The notes below the pieces were generated by a model that was not told where the DNA came from, did no database searches, and saw only the letters and a program-made list of their open reading frames with translations. Shown here piece after piece: positions 6,848 through 7,488 of a stretch of DNA of 7,488 nucleotides. Source of the DNA: an uncultured Alistipes sp. (GTDB lineage: Bacteria > Bacteroidota > Bacteroidia > Bacteroidales > Rikenellaceae). Position 1 is the stretch's first letter; each line of letters opens with the position of its first letter. Made by a program: the position numbers and the translations under genes. The stretch lies in assembly GCA_934754975.1 (NCBI GenBank), contig CAKVKI010000129.1:1-7488 (forward strand), read 5' to 3'.

Positions 6848-7225
6848 ATGAACGTACCTGCAAATCTGAAATACTCGAACGACCATGAGTGGTGCCGCGT
6901 CGAGGGCGACACGGCCGTTATCGGCATCACCGACTTCGCGCAGAGCCAGCTCGGCGACATCGTTTTCGTTGACGTGCCGACCGTCGGCGAGACGCTTGCC
7001 GCAGGCGAAGTTTTCGGTTCGATCGAAGCCGTGAAAACCGTGAGCGACGCATTCCTGCCCCTCAGCGGCGAAATCATCGAATTCAACGAGGCCGTCGATG
7101 CCGACCCCGCAATCGTCAACAAGGACGCCTACGGCGAAGGCTGGATCGTCAAAGTCAAAATGTCCGATCCCGCGGAGTACGAGGCGCTGCTGAGCGCTGC
7201 GGACTACGAAAAACTGATCGGCTGA
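6848..7225 (+). CDS. gcvH: Glycine cleavage system H protein
   Basis: GcvH is the lipoyl carrier of the glycine cleavage system. Its lipoamide arm receives the aminomethyl group from glycine at the P protein, passes it to the T protein, and is reoxidised by dihydrolipoamide dehydrogenase with NAD+. The protein has 125 residues, a normal length. It starts NVPANLKYSNDHEWCRVEG, the conserved DHEW region, followed by GITDFAQSQLGDIVFVDVP. The lipoylation site is Lys63 in SIEAVKTVSD, corresponding to the ESVK motif, and the EALL-type C-terminal helix is present. The genes for P, T and L proteins are not in the window. It stands alone between a divergent accessory operon and mdh, with its own promoter and terminator. 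Confidence 0.97.
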   Translation: MNVPANLKYSNDHEWCRVEGDTAVIGITDFAQSQLGDIVFVDVPTVGETLAAGEVFGSIEAVKTVSDAFLPLSGEIIEFNEAVDADPAIVNKDAYGEGWIVKVKMSDPAEYEALLSAADYEKLIG

Positions 7226-7237
7226 TCCCGACCCATG

Positions 7238-7263
7238 CAAACCCCTCTTTCGAGAGGGGTTTG
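7238..7263 (+). terminator. gcvH intrinsic terminator with UUCG loop
   Basis: CAAACCCCTCT (7238-7248) and AGAGGGGTTTG (7253-7263) form a perfect 11-bp stem closed by TTCG. It begins 12 nt after the gcvH stop. The U run is contained in the 3' arm (GGGGTTT), with no longer tail, so some readthrough toward mdh is possible. Confidence 0.85.
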
Positions 7264-7293
7264 ATCCATAAACAAGGCCGCCCGCAAAGAGCG

Positions 7294-7305
7294 CCGGCCG
7301 CCGGA
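7294..7305. repeat. 12-mer CCGGCCGCCGGA, copy 2
   Basis: Second copy of the intergenic 12-mer found at 608-619, here 34 nt before the mdh start. The flanking GGCCG (7276-7280) and CGGCC (7295-7299) could form only a weak hairpin. No convincing TAnnTTTG promoter is seen in the gcvH-mdh spacer. Confidence 0.3.
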
Positions 7306-7339
7306 AAGAAAGATACAACAAACTTAAATATCAACAGTT

Positions 7340-7488
7340 ATGTCAAAAGTTACAGTAGTAGGTGCAGGTGCCGTGGGCGCTACCTGCGCAAACGTAATGG
7401 CTTGCCGCGAGGTTGCAAGCGAAGTAGTTCTGATCGACATCAAAGAGGGTCTTTCGGAGGGCAAGATGCTGGACATGTACCAGTGTTC
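7340..7488 (+). CDS. mdh: Malate dehydrogenase, N-terminal part (3' end outside window)
   Basis: Malate dehydrogenase interconverts malate and oxaloacetate with NAD(H). Only the first 49 codons are visible. I translated from ATG 7340: MSKVTVVGAGAVGATCANVM, with the Rossmann dinucleotide-binding motif GAGAVG at residues 8-13 and an acidic residue, Asp33 in VVLIDIKEG, at the end of the second strand, as expected for NAD rather than NADP preference. The following GLSEGKMLDMYQ matches the LDH-like malate dehydrogenases of Bacteroidetes. Substrate-specificity residues lie beyond the window, so lactate dehydrogenase is not strictly excluded, although the N-terminus fits Mdh much better. The start is preceded by an A-rich leader without a Shine-Dalgarno sequence. 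Confidence 0.88.
   Translation, partial: MSKVTVVGAGAVGATCANVMACREVASEVVLIDIKEGLSEGKMLDMYQC

Noticed and set aside
7276..7299. GGCCG/CGGCC hairpin upstream of mdh as a second terminator or regulatory stem.
   Set aside because: It has only five base pairs with a long loop and no U run. The real terminator is at 7238-7263.

Overview
The window looks like chromosomal DNA from a GC-rich member of the Bacteroidales, with an Alistipes/Rikenellaceae-like organism as the best guess. The reasons are the Bacteroidetes-type promoters (TTTG or TTG, a spacer of 19-20 nt, then TAnnTTTG), A-rich start regions without Shine-Dalgarno boxes, lipoproteins with short lipoboxes, a lactate-dehydrogenase-like malate dehydrogenase, and strongly GC-rich housekeeping genes. 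The genus is inferred from general familiarity, not from a search.

Layout from left to right. (1) 1-558, minus: the first 186 codons of a monofunctional-type aspartate kinase (lysC), cut by the window edge. (2) 559-708: a GC-rich leader with several hairpins, two of which exclude each other. (3) 709-2850, minus: a complete S9A prolyl oligopeptidase with a lipoprotein signal and an intact Ser-Asp-His triad. (4) 2851-2962: a divergent promoter region in which both -7 boxes read TAACTTTG. (5) 2963-3790, plus: dapD. (6) 3836-4561, plus: monofunctional birA, ending at a strong bidirectional terminator. (7) 4625-6664: a visibly more AT-rich islet of two minus-strand genes, a 481-residue lipoprotein followed 12 nt later by a 193-residue secreted protein, with its own promoter. 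(8) 6848-7225, plus: gcvH, with a promoter that carries a perfect dyad resembling a Rex operator, and a UUCG-loop terminator. (9) 7340-7488, plus: the start of mdh, cut by the window edge.

The housekeeping genes cover two themes. lysC and dapD catalyse the first and a middle step of the diaminopimelate/lysine pathway. birA, gcvH and mdh serve cofactor-dependent central metabolism (biotinylation, glycine cleavage, malate/oxaloacetate). The prolyl oligopeptidase is probably a cell-envelope peptidase.

The accessory and most interesting part is the islet between birA and gcvH. The lipoprotein has an N-terminal domain, a short EDVIVVG segment and basic linker, and a C-terminal domain with a zincin-like arrangement (EELFH, then NDEVEA). 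The first histidine of HExxH is replaced by glutamate. A run of eight adenines forming a dnaX-like slippery sequence lies between the two halves. The gene behind it encodes a small exported protein with no recognised family. An envelope effector with a cognate partner or immunity protein is a reasonable hypothesis, but nothing here proves it. No tRNA, rRNA, CRISPR array, transposase or integrase was seen.
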